In this document: one piece after another, positions 9,450 to 21,263 of the stretch
Numbering within the stretch: position 1 is the first letter of the stretch
How the letters are laid out: each line of letters starts with the position of its first letter
Assembly (NCBI GenBank): GCA_019400425.1
Contig: JAFREE010000229.1
Span: 1 to 29,427 of the forward strand
Length of the DNA: 29,427 nucleotides
Source: Hymenochaete sp. R1
Taxonomy: Eukaryota > Basidiomycota > Agaricomycetes > Hymenochaetales > Hymenochaetaceae
Reading direction: 5' to 3'
Notes under the pieces: generated by a model
Seen by the model: the letters and a program-made list of their open reading frames with translations, nothing else
Databases searched by the model: none
What the model was told of the DNA's origin: nothing
Program-made: the position numbers and the translations under genes

Positions 9450-10053
9450 GGTAATGTTCTGTCCTTTGAGTCATCTAACCGCAAACAAATTAGCTGATAG
9501 GCTCGGCACATATATCACATTCCGGAGTTCAATAGCGTTCCAACCGGAGCCGGAGGAAATGTAATATCGAAAAGAGACCGAAAACTCCGGGGCCCCTCTC
9601 GCCCTCCCCTCGTCCCTCATCCCTTCTGACCACCTCGCTTCACTTCGCCTCGTCTCGGAGCGTCCCAGCGTCCCCTAAGCGAACGGACGACCGGACGAAC
9701 GGAAAGAAGCTTAAGGGAAACTAAGCTAAACAGAAGCTGCAGAAGCAGAAACAGAATTCCGAAGGGAGTAGAGATTTGTAGATTGTAGATTCTCGGAAGT
9801 TTTTTTCTTTTCCTTCCAAGTTTCTTTCTTTTCTTTTCTGATAAGCTTACTTCAAAAGTCCTGTTTCCTGTTTTCTTTTCTCCCGCGGACAGAACCAGAT
9901 AGCACGGAGTAGACCGGATGGTTTTTCGCGGCCGTTTGAATCATCTGTACGTGCTCCTTCGGATCAATGAGAAGAGACTGATCATTAACTAAATGACACG
10001 ACGCCCCAGTGTCGCAAATAAAGGACGTGAAGAGGGACGAGCAGGCGCTGTTC
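9450..10053 (-). pseudogene. copia protease, interrupted
   Basis: The aspartic protease that would mature Gag-Pol is split. The catalytic block FICDTGASCHLVND (DTG codons at 10005-10013) is followed by LLIDPKEHVQMIQTAAKNH down to about 9900. The C-terminal part reappears at about 9480-9570 as AIELRNVIYVPSLSANLF, the usual LxNVLYVPxLxxNL element that leads into the integrase zinc domain. A stop or frameshift follows it. The roughly 320 bp between the blocks resemble no protease. Confidence 0.85.
9575..9895. other. CT/purine-biased insert of about 320 bp splitting the protease
   Basis: The plus strand moves from a C-rich pyrimidine tract (around 9590-9680) through a purine-rich segment (9700-9770) to a TTTCTTTTCTTTTC tract (9800-9890). 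The composition differs sharply from the flanking coding remnants. I see no open frame, inverted ends or convincing target duplication. It could be a small non-coding element or an expanded simple-sequence region. Confidence 0.4.
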
Positions 10054-11437
10054 CTAGAGTGCTACGATCTGGTGAGCTTTTCGATTCTTCACTTTTTCAT
10101 TGTGAAGCTGTTTGCGCATAAGGTCAAGTTCGGATAATGGAGAAATATTGGAGGGTGGAACATAGGACTGTGAGGACGGCGGCACAAGCTCTGCAATCTG
10201 TGCGAGAGGCCGCGCATGCCGAGGTCGAGGAGCCCATCCCTGAGGGCGACGATTCACAGCACCACCACCATCCGAATAGCAGTCGGCAAGCAAGTGACTG
10301 TAGTCGGAGCATTTGGAGCAATATTGCTCACGAACTCCGCCTTTGAACCGGCAGTTGTGTGTGGGGTGACGCCCACTGCTGCAATTCGAGCATTTTACAA
10401 CGGTAGCGGTAGTCGACGTAGGCGTAGCAGTAGTAACGGGCACCGTAGGAATGGAATTGACATGAATTGACAGCACCGGAAGCCGGTTTTGACACAGAGC
10501 CTTTGGTAGAGTCCAAGGATGCAAGTTCCCCTCGTCGCACGACAAAACGCGTGAACTCTTCCACAGTTCTTACATCCGACCGATCAGCCTCCAGCCGCAG
10601 AGCCTCATTCTATGCCGTTCGGAAAGAAGTCTTCAGTAAATGAAGAAAATTGAACTCATTCATGCATCCTCCGGTAAGCTCGAACGAAGCCAGGAGGTCA
10701 TGCATACGTGCAATATCAGATCGGATAGAGTCCGATGGAAGCATACTGGCTCCGTATAAATTCCTGGCAGCCGATGCAGAATCGACCGGATGCACGAAAG
10801 CGGAGAAACGGCTGGATATCATACTCCACAGCTTGAAGGCAAATGGACAACGCAGAAACTGAGACGTAAGGGGCCTGTCCATGCTGAACAAAATAAACCC
10901 CCGAAGTTGTTGGTCATCATCCGCTAGACCGAGCCTATCCAGTTGTCCTTCGTGAAAGTCGAATGCTGTCAGATCCTTCCAAGGTTTTCGGCAAAGAGCA
11001 AACTCCATACAGCTCCGCCAGAACTCGAAGTTACTGCCGTCAACTTTCAGTACCTCAGGTGGTTGAGTCAATGCACCGCGCGATGAAGCGGTAGGAGCTA
11101 TCGGAACCGGTGCAGGAACCGGAAAGTATTGGTCCCGATCAGATGTGAATTGAGGCTGATAAGTGGGTGGATGAGGCAAGTCAACAGGATGGCAAAGCTG
11201 AGGAACTGGAGCGTGTACAGGGTCAGGAGCTGCAGGATACGAGCCAGTGACTGGCGGCTGAGGCAATGGCCTACGACTAGATGGTCGAGACGGAAGCAGT
11301 TGAGGAAGTGGCAAACTCTGGTTTACTTCAACATACTGTACCGAACGTCCAGGAGGAGCGTGAAAAACAGGAACCGAAGGCGAGAATTGCGATTGCGGGC
11401 GCGACAAGCTTGGATGATGTGAAGTCGAAGAAAGCAA
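10054..11437 (-). pseudogene. copia gag polyprotein, frameshifted
   Basis: Gag would form the virus-like particle of the retrotransposon. A Pro/Ser/Gln-rich N terminus leads into a capsid-like region (KVDGSNFEFWRSCMEF, then GFILFSMDRPLTSQFL and FKLWSMISSRFSAF) in the frame 10610-11437. Shifts near 10600 and 10470 move it to frames that carry two perfect CX2CX4HX4C nucleocapsid knuckles (CSNCSSGRHPTHNC and CSKCSDYSHLLADC, about 10290-10395). The frame closes at 10054, where the protease follows. I chose the most upstream start-like position as the 5' limit; no primer-binding site or LTR was recognised upstream. Confidence 0.88.
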
Positions 11438-12270
11438 TCATAATGTCGAGTTGTTTTCTCTTCAACTCGACCATCCAGAAATATCCCCTTTATGCGAAAT
11501 GTGAGCATTTATGCAAAGCAGAAAATAAACTTTAATCTAACTTTCTCTCGATGATGCTCGATGACCCATGTGAGGACTCGAAGCACTGCGCATCTGTTCG
11601 GAGTCGGATGGGGATTCTGACTCACAGTGACACCAGTATACGAACAACACTTAAGGCGACTGTAAAGATGAAGAGAGGCAGGCCTCTTTCCTACAATATA
11701 CAGGGTCTTTTCGGTATGTGTCTGCTTTGTATTTGAATAAAAGTCGCTTTTTTTCTCAACTATTTATAGAATTGATCACATATACTCTCCATTTTATGAT
11801 GAAAGTAATTGGGGTAGGCTACCACAAGTCGCAAACATCCCTCAGACTCTCACACCTATGCCCACTCCTCAACACTTTAGATCTGGTAATCTACATCGAT
11901 GCCAAGTTCACGGGAACAGAAGTTATACAGAGGCAAATGGGGTATCTAACTATGGAATTAAAACCATAAATAATAGACCCTGTTTAATAGCGTGTTATTG
12001 GTGGGAAAGAGCTCAGAATACACGGCCAGTAGTTTGTGTGGCTTGCACTGATGATTGCTTACAAAGCACGGCGTCACTCTTCTAGACAACCGAATTCGCA
12101 TCGAGTTTTTCCTCCGACTACCACTATCGCTTCTACCAATTGGCCTCCTTCTCCTCCCCCAGCTCTCTGCTCTACCTTTCTCCCCCCTTCCCTTACAATA
12201 AGTAGGTTCTGTAATCATCTTTTCACCTGCACTTCCACAAACTATTAACTATATATTACTTCATAGTACG
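11438..12270. other. no gene seen; flank of the retrotransposon and promoter side of the F-box gene
   Basis: AT-rich with no coding frame I can support. Any 5' LTR of the copia element should lie here, but I find no second copy in the window. A C/T-rich stretch at 12120-12190, about 80 bp before the F-box ATG, would suit a fungal promoter. Confidence 0.4.
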
Positions 12271-13804
12271 ATGAGAACTCGTAGCGGGCGCAATCTCCAC
12301 CCTCGAGACCCCACTGGCGCTCCTCCCCAATCACCCTCCAATATCCACAATGGCAATATAAATAGGTAAGCTAACACATTTTTCCCCCGATAAGGCTTTT
12401 TAATGTATATTCTTCTGTAGGATAATGGGCACCCCCACCATTCCGACTTCGACGTCTCTCTCTCGCCTTTCGACAGAAATACTCGAGAACATTTTTCTTT
12501 TCGCTCTCCCATCTGATGGATACCCGAGACTGGAAGATTCTCCCAGGAACATATCACAAACTTGTGCGTTTTGGAGGATGATATCTCTCAATCGCAGCCA
12601 ACTCTGGGCCCGACTCAAGGTTGGATTCGAGCCCGAACTTCGCTTAACCCTGAAAGCAGCAAAGGGTCTTGTTTCCTTATGGCTCAACCGGTCAGGCAAC
12701 GCTTTGCTCCACTACAAGATTAAGGTTACACGAAGGAATGCACGTACGTCAGGGAAGCGCGACCTTCTTGCTCTCGCCGATGTTGTTGAGCTACTTTGCG
12801 GGAGTCAAAATCGATGGGTCAACATGTGGTTCGACTTCGACGGATATAACCCCAACTTCAATCGCTTTACAGCAAAGAAACCCCAGAGAGTGATGGAGTT
12901 CCATAACCTAAGTAACCTGGAGAGTTTGGTGCTCGAAAGCACCGGAACGACCACACTCAGCAGTGGAAACAGAATCCTCTGGAAGCAAGATCAACACGCT
13001 CCTTCGGATGTTATTCCTTACATGCACATACCGAATTTCGTTGGTGAGACACCGATAGCTCCCAAGCTCACGAACCTCACCGTACTGCCCACAAGCAACA
13101 GCATGACCGCACGAAAAGACTTGCTCAATGTCTTACAACAATGCCCGAACCTGACAAAGCACGTCATCGATGCGCGAACGACGTCTCCAGGTGATGAAGT
13201 ACCTGACAAATTGGTCATTATGGAACACCTGCGCACACTCACTATGTTCTGCTACAAGCGAGGATGGCTGACGTGCATTCAAGCTCCGAACGTCGAGAGG
13301 CTGGCCGTAATAGGGGATACGTCTTGCTTGTGGATCGACGATGTTCGTGACGATCTCATTGGAGACGTTATATCATTCCTTCAAGTACCGCGACGCCCTG
13401 GGTCCAAAATTACCGAATTCACATTTGCAAACAATATGCACGACAACAGAGGAACGTTAGCTGAGGTACTCAGGCTCCTTCCAGACGTTGTTGTGCTCGG
13501 CTTCCCCGCTGTCTTAACGCTTCCGGATGACTGGCTGAGGGATCTCAAATTGACTCGGGAGGTGGACGGCCGTCAAACAATAGATCTCTGCCCTAAGCTC
13601 CTATGCATAGAAGGAAACGATCTCAATCGTAAGCACGCAAAGAAGTTCTCAGAAGTGGTCCGCATTCGTCACGACCTTGACTGTAGCTTAGATGGGGTGC
13701 TTTTCCGCGTTAGATTCGAAAACATACAGGATAAGTTTCTGAAAGAGAAACAAAAGCACCAGTGGGAAACGAAGGGCTTAACGTTCACAATTGAAGTACG
13801 TTAG
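12271..13804 (+). CDS. F-box domain protein
   Basis: Two exons, 12271-12365 and 12421-13804, joined by a 55-nt intron (GTAAGC...CTGTAG), give 492 residues with no internal stop. The spliced start MRTRSGRNLH is in frame with the long exon; the internal ATG at 12425 would also give an open frame but skips exon 1. An F-box-like motif lies near residues 40-95 (LSRLSTEILENIFLFALP ... ISQTCAFWRMISLNRSQLWARL), matching the agaricomycete pattern LPxEILxxIF...CxxWRxIA...LW. The rest has weak leucine-rich-repeat-like blocks (LTNLTVLPTSN, LRTLTMF), as in many expanded fungal F-box families. Such proteins act as substrate adaptors of SCF ubiquitin ligases. The substrate is unknown. It is one of two intact genes here and the only intact one on the plus strand. 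Confidence 0.87.
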
Positions 13805-14767
13805 TATAATTTCACCTGCTTTCTTATTTATAAATGAGGGGCGCACATTGTTCGTTTGGGACCCATGGTTTCTGGGAGCAGGGACCGACTTTCCCCTTCA
13901 TTCCCTTTCATTTTGTAATGTACTATCTGTGCACCGTTCGTAGTTCATAAAGTAATACAACTTACCAATAATCTGACTGAGTACCCTTGATATATCGATG
14001 GGTTTATTCAACTCAAACCTTGTTGAAATATTTGTATTGTTCGTGAATTATTTCAGAAAATTCACCATACAATTGACTTTCTTCAACCGCATATCGCTAA
14101 AAACGTCTGACTACATCGCTACGAAATACGCCGTAGACAATTACAGCGTCAGTCTTTTCTTTTGCCCCCTTTAGTACGTAATTTGATTTGAGACTTCGTG
14201 AAATCCGTCAAAATAGTCGACATGCTTGACTTCGGTAGAGTAAAGGCTCTCGGTAAGGAATGCAACTTATTTGAACAAGGGGTGGCCCTCTACATATCCC
14301 TCCTAACCCCTATCTCCTGATCAATTCCAACCACCTCTTCTTTGCATAATTAATTTTTCGGGTAAATCGATGAAGTATCTGGAGGAAAGATCGCACTTGC
14401 TTTCGGGAATTATAACCCTAAATACATTTTACAAGATACCGTGAGTATTTAGGTCAGTACTTAGCTCTGCAAGCCTGCGAATAATAGCATACAGTGCCTT
14501 ATGCACAGTATACAGCAATGTGCGACGCGACATGGATGACTAATCAGGCGCTTTTGTCAACCACAATACCACCCCTCATATTACGTATGCATGATGGTAT
14601 GGTTAAACGGTATGACTCAGGAGCACCTCTGCTTTGCACGACATTGCCTCGGTTGTGTATAAATGCTTCCACTACATCTTATTAACCGAATACATCTATC
14701 TCCTTTCTTTTTTTAACTCCCTGTATTGGCATTGATAGGCAAACACATAGTACCTCCTCCTAGTATA
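13805..14767. other. no gene seen; convergent 3' intergenic region
   Basis: AT-rich spacer between the ends of the F-box gene (+) and the orphan gene (-), which converge here. No coding frame, RNA gene or repeat that I can support. Confidence 0.5.
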
Positions 14768-17700
14768 CTACGGAATATGCCCCTTCTTTTCCGCGCGTGA
14801 CCAATACTCCTCTTCACCTGAGTTGCCAGTCTCCATGCAAATAGACCACGAATCAAGAGCAGCGACAGGGCGAATGTTTGTTGAATATGTATTTCGACCA
14901 CTTCCACTTCTACTTGAAGTTCTTCCACCCCAAGAGTCGTTCGTACCGCATGCCACCCCTGTTCCATCCACATTTTGCGTACAGTTACTACCTATCGCAC
15001 CCGTGCCTTTTCCGTAATAACAGCGGCACCCTTCACTATCTCCGAGTGTGCTATTGACGATAATTGGGTAGCTTTTGGTCCCCACGGTTGATGCATCCTG
15101 CGTCTGGGACATTATAAACTCGGGCCACGACGAACCGGCAGGTTTGTATTGATCATCAATGTCTGCTTCGTCTGCATGGAGCTTGTTTTGGCACACGCAA
15201 CGAAGAACGAAATTGTCATCTTTTCTCTGGTTCTCCGAGACAAGTCCAATCAATTCTTCCTCGAATATGCACAAAACCTCGGAACAGAGGGCCCCACTCC
15301 TTCTGAGGTGTTTCAAAACAGCTAGAGAAGAGAACACCCCGAGCGTCCAATCAGACTTGAATTCGTCTGTTCCAAACCACCCTGAATACGAATAATTCGC
15401 TTGAACATTGGAGTTTAGAATGTCAAGATTTATAATGGCATATAGAGCCGCGAAAACGTTTCTAGAAAGGGTTCTTTTTTCCCTTGCTGCATCTTTAACC
15501 CCAAGGCTATTAAACCTGAGAGAATCTTCCCCTGGCACAGTAAGCATTTTATATAAACTAAAATTATGTGACAATTACCTATTACTTTCGATGGATCGCA
15601 TCGTAAGTCATCCGCTGTAGAGAGAACCCATTGAATAATTGTAGCATATACTTTGGGGTGATCTGCGTTTATTCCGAGTCTGTCATTACAGCGTTCAAGT
15701 ATGATTGCTTTGACTGTGTTGGCCATATTGTCCATGCAGTAAAAGTGTCTACCCAATGCCAGGCAATCTGTCAGAGCAATTGAAAGGTGGCCTGTACCTG
15801 GCCTCAATAGTCTTCTCATTACTAGTCAGCCATATTCTGCTCATCTAACATATGGTAGAAGCTCACAACTGGTCACCTGGCCCGAGTAGTACAGGGTGGC
15901 AAGCAACTGCAGCCTCATCCTTTTCTTCAGAATCTGCCATATATCCCTTCGTATCTCCACAGCTCGAGTTTTCGTATACGAAGCAGAGTTTGACGCCTAT
16001 CCACATGTACAAGAGCATGCATAGACCTGAATATTCGGCACGCTGGTTGCTGGATGCACCTTTGGTGGATGCAGTCGCCCACCGATGAGCAAAGTCCTCC
16101 TCATTCAATCGAGTCGATATATCGCCAACACCAGAGGAATATATAGAGGTATATTTTCGAAAGTCGTCAAATTCCCTAACTTTATTTAAGCGAGGCATCA
16201 AAATAAATAAAAAATCAGGCGGTGTTTACTCACAGAAATAGGATGTCGTGGGGAAGTGGAATATTGGAGTAGTTTATATAGTCTGACTCGCTGTCGGCGC
16301 CGTGTTCTTCTCGGTTTGTTAGAAGACGGAGGCTTTGGAAACCCAGTTTTCCTGGCTTCCAACTCGGTTTTTTCTTCTGCATTTCTTCTATGTATGTAAC
16401 CCTCCTTTCCGAGTCAAAGGTCGCTAATTTTGAGGCGTGAATGGGATCTATAGCCTTCTGGTCTATTAATTTGTTCCGATGGGGAGAGGGAGTTAGAAGG
16501 AGGTGGGGGAAGATTATCATGTTACAGATCATATATAGAGCCCCAAGAAAGGCTCACCATCTGCCATCAGCCGTTGATTCAAGACAAGTATTCGAGACAG
16601 ATCGCTTTCCTTCATCTCCTTAATCCCACCATATCTACCTATCTCCCCGCCGTATATAACGATTGTCTTTTTAGACAGTAGCTTCCTCTTGTTCTTGTCG
16701 CTCTTCCTCCTCCACATTTCTTCACTAATTGCCTCAAAGCATTCCGAAGTCTCCGAGATACGAAGCCTTTGTGATTCCTTAAAGAATTGGTGCTGTTATA
16801 CAGGTCGGGCGCACAACATTCGTGTCATTTCCAAGATTTCGATAACAACCACTACCACTCACCTGCCCTATTGCGCAAGAAGTCTTCACATTCCCTATCA
16901 ACAGCTTTTCCTTCTTGCAGGCGTTGTTGGAAGAAAAAATTCCCTTTCCCACTTCTAAATCTGGAATGATACTACTATACCAGTCCGCTCGGTGCTCTGG
17001 GACATAGCAAGGAAGCTCGAGTTTGAACGATAGATCCTGTGAAAATAGGTTTGTCACCTTTACATGTAAATTAGGTCCGTAAGTCTCACCTCATACTCCG
17101 TCTCTCCAACCAGGTCTAATTTATCCCACATATCAGGTCGCTTGTGATATCCAAACAAGCACCTCCGTTCCAAATTCACGTTGAAATACGAGGCAGAAGT
17201 GACGTCTACGCCTCGCCCATCCAGTCTAATTTTCTTCTTGGCTTTGATATTGTTTAATCCTCGTGCCCTTTTTTTTCCATAATCCACGTTGCAGTTCTTT
17301 ACCCCATCTACTAGTAGGTCATGATTTTTGTCGAGATGAAAACCTCCTCCTCCGAGTCTCTTGTTCGGGTTAGACCGTTTTTGCGACGAATAATTGTTAT
17401 GACGGCGATGATTTCCACGAGTGGAAAGCTCGGTGGAAGACATATTCAGCTTCGTTGCGGCCTTCCGCGACGACATCTTTATCTTCTCCATCTGTGGGTC
17501 TACATCGAGATGCCAGCTGTCTTTCCTGAGGTCTATTGTAACAATAAATTTACCAGGAGTCTTGTTCCCTTCGAAAAGGAACACTAAATGCATAGCTTTG
17601 GCCTTCTGTACAAGCTTTAACTCGCTTTCATTTGGAAGGACCAATTCCTCTAACTCAGGTGGACGCTCCTCCACAAGGCCATGTTTAGCGACAATTTCAA

Positions 17701-19166
17701 CAAGTCTGGCTCGTAAGTCCACATCACCAAAAAGAGCAAGATCAAATATTACGTTGAAGAGAGAATGTTCTACTGCGGTCCTCTTCTTGTCGTGTTTGAG
17801 ACGGGGTTGAGTGAGAGACTGCTCAAAACAAAGGTCACCAATCCCATGCATGGTAGTCATCGCTATGTCATTTACGCGACTCACATCAATCAATCCTCCA
17901 GCGCTAAAAGCCGTCTTTGAGTTGTTTGCCCAATTATGAGGCACCAGCAAGCAAATGGGGCTCAAGGACATAACGAGAAGAATCGGGCGTAGGAGCTCTC
18001 TGTCTGTCATCTTTCCAATTCGCAATATATTGAACTCGCTTTGGCCAGAAGAAAGGGCATACTTTGCCCAGGAACTGTAATGGACTCGTCAATAGGAGGT
18101 GTTCTACAGGCGTGGATAGTCATACTTACTGAACAATTTCTGTCAAACTGTGCGTGTCTTTTCGCTTGCATACATCGCCCCACATCCCCTTAGTACCCAG
18201 TGTTTCTTCCCCCGTTTGCTCTTTACCGACACTTGTACATTTTCCATCTACACTTCTCCCCTCTACATCTTCAATTCTTTTACTTTTTGACGAGCTGTCG
18301 ATGCCTGCAATGCTCTCTGTATAAGCTTAGTTAGAGTGAGGTAAATTAGACCTTCACGCACTACTAGATAAAGTATCGAGCTCTGAATCTCTACGGCATT
18401 TTTTTAGCCTATGTCTCTACAGTTATTCTTATAAATTGCTATAACTTTCATACTTGTAGAACGAACTTACCGTCACAAGGGCTGCAAGGCCAAGTGCTGC
18501 AAGACAAAGTGATTCCTCGATTATGCCTATAGTATGCACTTTTCTGGCTCGACATCCGACTTGAACAAGTTTTGCCATGTTTTTTTCTTCACCTATTGTT
18601 GTGGGACCTCCTCTTCCTGCGAATTCATTTGGCGCCACATTAGCATCTACGCAGCCAACGGCCTCATCCCTGATACAGTTGACTGGTAAAATCATGTTCG
18701 AAAATTGGTTCCAGGTCCTGTCCCACGACAAGTAATGGCCCCACACCGTCTTGAGTTTAGGATCGATCGGCTTGGGCTCATCCAACTTTGGGTGGCGCAT
18801 ACTTGAGCCAGGGTCACAGGGTTTACTGGCGAACTCGACTCGATCACATGTGTTAGACGCTACGAAGTTTGCGATCCAATCTATATCTGCGACGCTATGA
18901 GCCATACTTCGGAAATAACTCCGAGACCTCCAATCAGAGAGATTAAGAACAGCGATGGCGCTGGCGTCAGTGTCAAGCACAATCTGGCCGATATCTTTAT
19001 ACATCTGTAACCTTTGACCAAGAATGCGCTGTGTGCCGCTCAAATCGGCGCGATAGTCAAGTGCATCATTGTAGTATGGCGCTGATTTGGCTGAGGAGAG
19101 GAATTTGAAGAACTCGACGGTTTGTACGGGCATTTCCACAGGAAATGATGGTAGGTTACAAACCAT
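14768..19166 (-). CDS. large orphan protein, nine exons, intact
   Basis: I can join nine exons in one uninterrupted frame: 19166-18471, 18314-18130, 18074-17090, 17036-16863, 16792-16558, 16462-16234, 16175-15877, 15797-15579, 15531-14768. All introns are GT-AG with matching phases, giving 3786 nt and 1261 residues. I do not recognise a family. Visible traits: a hydrophobic run near residue 315 (ILLVMSLSPICLLV); a Lys/Arg-rich region around 500-590 with a nuclear-signal-like GKKRARGLNNIKAKKKIR; a possible membrane segment near 890 (YSGLCMLLYMWIGVKLCFVY); and a Gly/Ser/Cys-rich tail (CRCYYGKGTG, RTSSRSGSGRNTYS). The acceptor of exon 2 (CAGAG|AGC) is the least certain junction. An upstream exon is possible. 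That so long a frame survives among pseudogenes suggests it is expressed and constrained, which is inference. Confidence 0.83.
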
Positions 19167-19633
19167 ACTGGGGGGAGTTGCGAGGGTCGGAGGACAAAAT
19201 GAGGATATACCAGTGTAATATATAATTTAGTTCAACTCAGGCACGTGGCACTAGTAGCCCTTGTTAACTGAAAGGGGCGAAGAGGATTACCTCTGCCTCT
19301 TCAGCCCAATCCTCCTAAAAAGGATTCTCAACTCGTTAAATCGCTACGTTCACAGGCTTTCTCAGCACACCGTCCTTTGAGGATGCCATACGCCCACCAT
19401 GTACCGCGGTGAATGCCGGGTGTCCATTTCAACGCTCACACAAGGTATAAAAGTAAGAACCTTTTGTATTACACCAGCTTTTTACACTCACACCCCAGAC
19501 ACAATCTCAGGCCTATTGGACCTGAATTATGATAATGGTACAATTCGAAAGGGACCTTAACCTCCCTTCCCCCCAAATTCCACCTCTAATCCTCTCATAA
19601 ATTTCACTTCTTCTCCACATAGAGACATCAAAC
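19167..19633. other. intergenic, carries one arm of a 12-bp inverted repeat
   Basis: Likely promoter side of the orphan gene (-). No coding frame that I can support. ACTAGTAGCCCT at 19250-19261 is the inverted partner of 21252-21263. Confidence 0.5.
19250..19261 (+). repeat. 12-bp inverted repeat, left arm
   Basis: ACTAGTAGCCCT is repeated exactly in inverse orientation at 21252-21263, so the pair brackets the tryptophan pseudogene. Eleven of the 12 bases recur at 24100-24110. No target duplication is visible outside the arms. Confidence 0.55.
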
Positions 19634-21140
19634 CTAACAGGCGCAAATATCTGCCTCCAAAATAGTGCTGAGACCAATCCAACTTCTACAAATAATTGTA
19701 CCCCTTGCTTTTGCTCTCTTGACGAGGCGGTCTAGCTCGGTAGATCTGCCCTTTTTCATATTGTCATTCAAACAATTGAGACCTACAATTTTTGCGCGGA
19801 TTCGCATCGCTACCTCCATTTCCGCGATTCTGTTCACTTCGACCAGAGATTCTAGCCCAATATTTGATGTGAAGAGGTAAAGCTCCTTCAACTCCGAGTC
19901 GTCTTCCGTTAACAAAGATGCCATCAAAAGAACTGCGTCGGCTCCATTACTCTTCGCAGCTAGTATTTGTTGACGATGTACTATGAAATCCTTCATCATC
20001 ACCGCCGGCCTGTATGCACATTCGGAAGTTCACGCCTAGCGAGGCTGAGGTCGTTCATGCAACCCTTGTGCCATACAGAATCCGTCACTACACACAATGC
20101 ATGTGGACGTGGAGATGAAGCAAGTCCAAGAAGAGCAGCTTGGGCACCTGCTGGACAAGCTAGGTGGATAGGATAGCCTGCTGGATCAACTTGAACGTGC
20201 TTGATTTCCGGTAAAGATGACGCAGATATCGCTTTGTCACTACGTAATCGAGCGTAAAATGAAACAACGTTCTTCGCATAAAGTTGTTCTTCTGCTGCAG
20301 CCAAGTATTCGAAAGATTTCCCTGGTGTATTCATCTGCGCGACGATGCGTGCCATCGTGATCCTTCGCACCATGCGCACGCTAACGGGTTTGTCGAAAGG
20401 CGATGCTGTAGTCTCTGGAGCAGCGAATGGTCGGAATGGAACAGCTGTCAACTCAGGCTCGGCGGCCACATTACAATCCCAAGAAATTCCAACGAGGCTA
20501 ACAAACTTAGTCCATACAGTGCTCCAGATGACATTGTCGAGATATATCCCAGGGTGCAGCTGAATACCGTGGAATGTGTAGCGTTTATGCCGCAGAGCTG
20601 CAACACCACCGCTTTCAAGTGCCGAGCATATCTCAAGATCATCTGAGAGAGCCCGTATATGCGAAAACTGGGTAGGGCAGTGGTGCAAACTAAAAGGATT
20701 GTACACTCCCTTGAAGATGGTACGTCCGTCGTGACAAAGAACGGCAGGGTCGCTTGCGTGACCGGCGTCAGACTCTCTGCAGTGGGGCATGAGTCCTATG
20801 CCCTCGTAAATATTAATGTACAGAAACCTACTGAAATATGCCACCGAAAACGTCAAGTACGATGTCTAGCGTCCTACATATGCATAGAACTGGCACTCGT
20901 CCCGTAAAATACTGGATCGCTCTGCGAGAAACCGTAGATATAGCAAGTGGAATGGACGGTTCAGGTGGTACGACGAGTCTGCCTAATTGCAGGGATGGGA
21001 AAGAGGGGACAGTCTATGTCACCGTGAAAGACGACTTTCGGGTCCACTCCAAGCAACGTGAATGACTGGTACACAAAGTTCGTGCAATTGTCACCGTTGT
21101 CGATGATGAGATATTGAATGTGGCCTTCTGCGAAACTCAT
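19634..21140 (-). pseudogene. fused tryptophan-biosynthesis gene (GATase-IGPS), truncated pseudogene
   Basis: Fungi fuse anthranilate synthase glutaminase, indole-3-glycerol-phosphate synthase (IGPS) and PRA isomerase in one protein. From ATG 21138-21140 the GATase start is recognisable (YLIIDNGDNCTNFVYQ), then SRRAIQYFTGRVPVLCIC, where the nucleophile Cys survives but the next Gly is lost. LDIVLDVFGG precedes a TAG at 20828-20830. A long frame (19999-20856) continues with HDGRTIFKGVYNPF, ICSALESGGVAALRHKRYT and GIQLHPG, where the family has HPE and the catalytic Glu is gone. IGPS follows: LPEIK, TDSVWHKGCMNDLSLARREL, a one-base shift near 20020, then RPAVMMKDFIV, GADAVLLMASLL and GLESLVEVN. 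It ends at 19634 with no PRA-isomerase domain. It is an unprocessed, decayed copy; a functional gene must lie elsewhere if the fungus is prototrophic. Confidence 0.87.
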
Positions 21141-21251
21141 TTCGCAACGCTATGGGTATCGTACAAGTCACCGACGAGTTTATTGATGTTCTCTAGATTG
21201 CAGAATCTAGTAAATCAATGATAGTACGTGGCAGGAAAGAGAAAGGGGAGG

Positions 21252-21263
21252 AGGGCTACTAGT
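21252..21263 (-). repeat. 12-bp inverted repeat, right arm
   Basis: AGGGCTACTAGT on the plus strand, the exact reverse complement of 19250-19261. It includes a TACTAGT palindromic core. Confidence 0.55.

Larger units (their letters stand above)
3503..11437 (-). mobile_element. degenerate Ty1/copia-type LTR retrotransposon (internal region)
   Basis: In minus-strand order the remnants are gag with two CCHC knuckles, aspartic protease (DTGA), integrase, reverse transcriptase (YVDD) and RNase H. The integrase-before-RT order defines Ty1/copia (Pseudoviridae-type) rather than Ty3. The frame is broken by many indels. A CT-rich stretch of about 320 bp splits the protease, and a 3.1-kb TIR element (5214-8332) splits the linker between integrase and RT. 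I could not find a pair of LTRs: by eye nothing between 11438 and 12270 matches sequence near 3400-3500, and only about 110 bp separate the RNase H stop from the next gene's ATG. The 3' end therefore looks truncated. No function remains; it is an old insertion upstream of the transcription-factor gene. Confidence 0.95.

Noticed and set aside
3400..12270. LTRs of the copia element
   Set aside because: I looked for a TG...CA repeat shared between the flanks and found none by eye. There is too little room on the 3' side. A computed self-alignment would be decisive.
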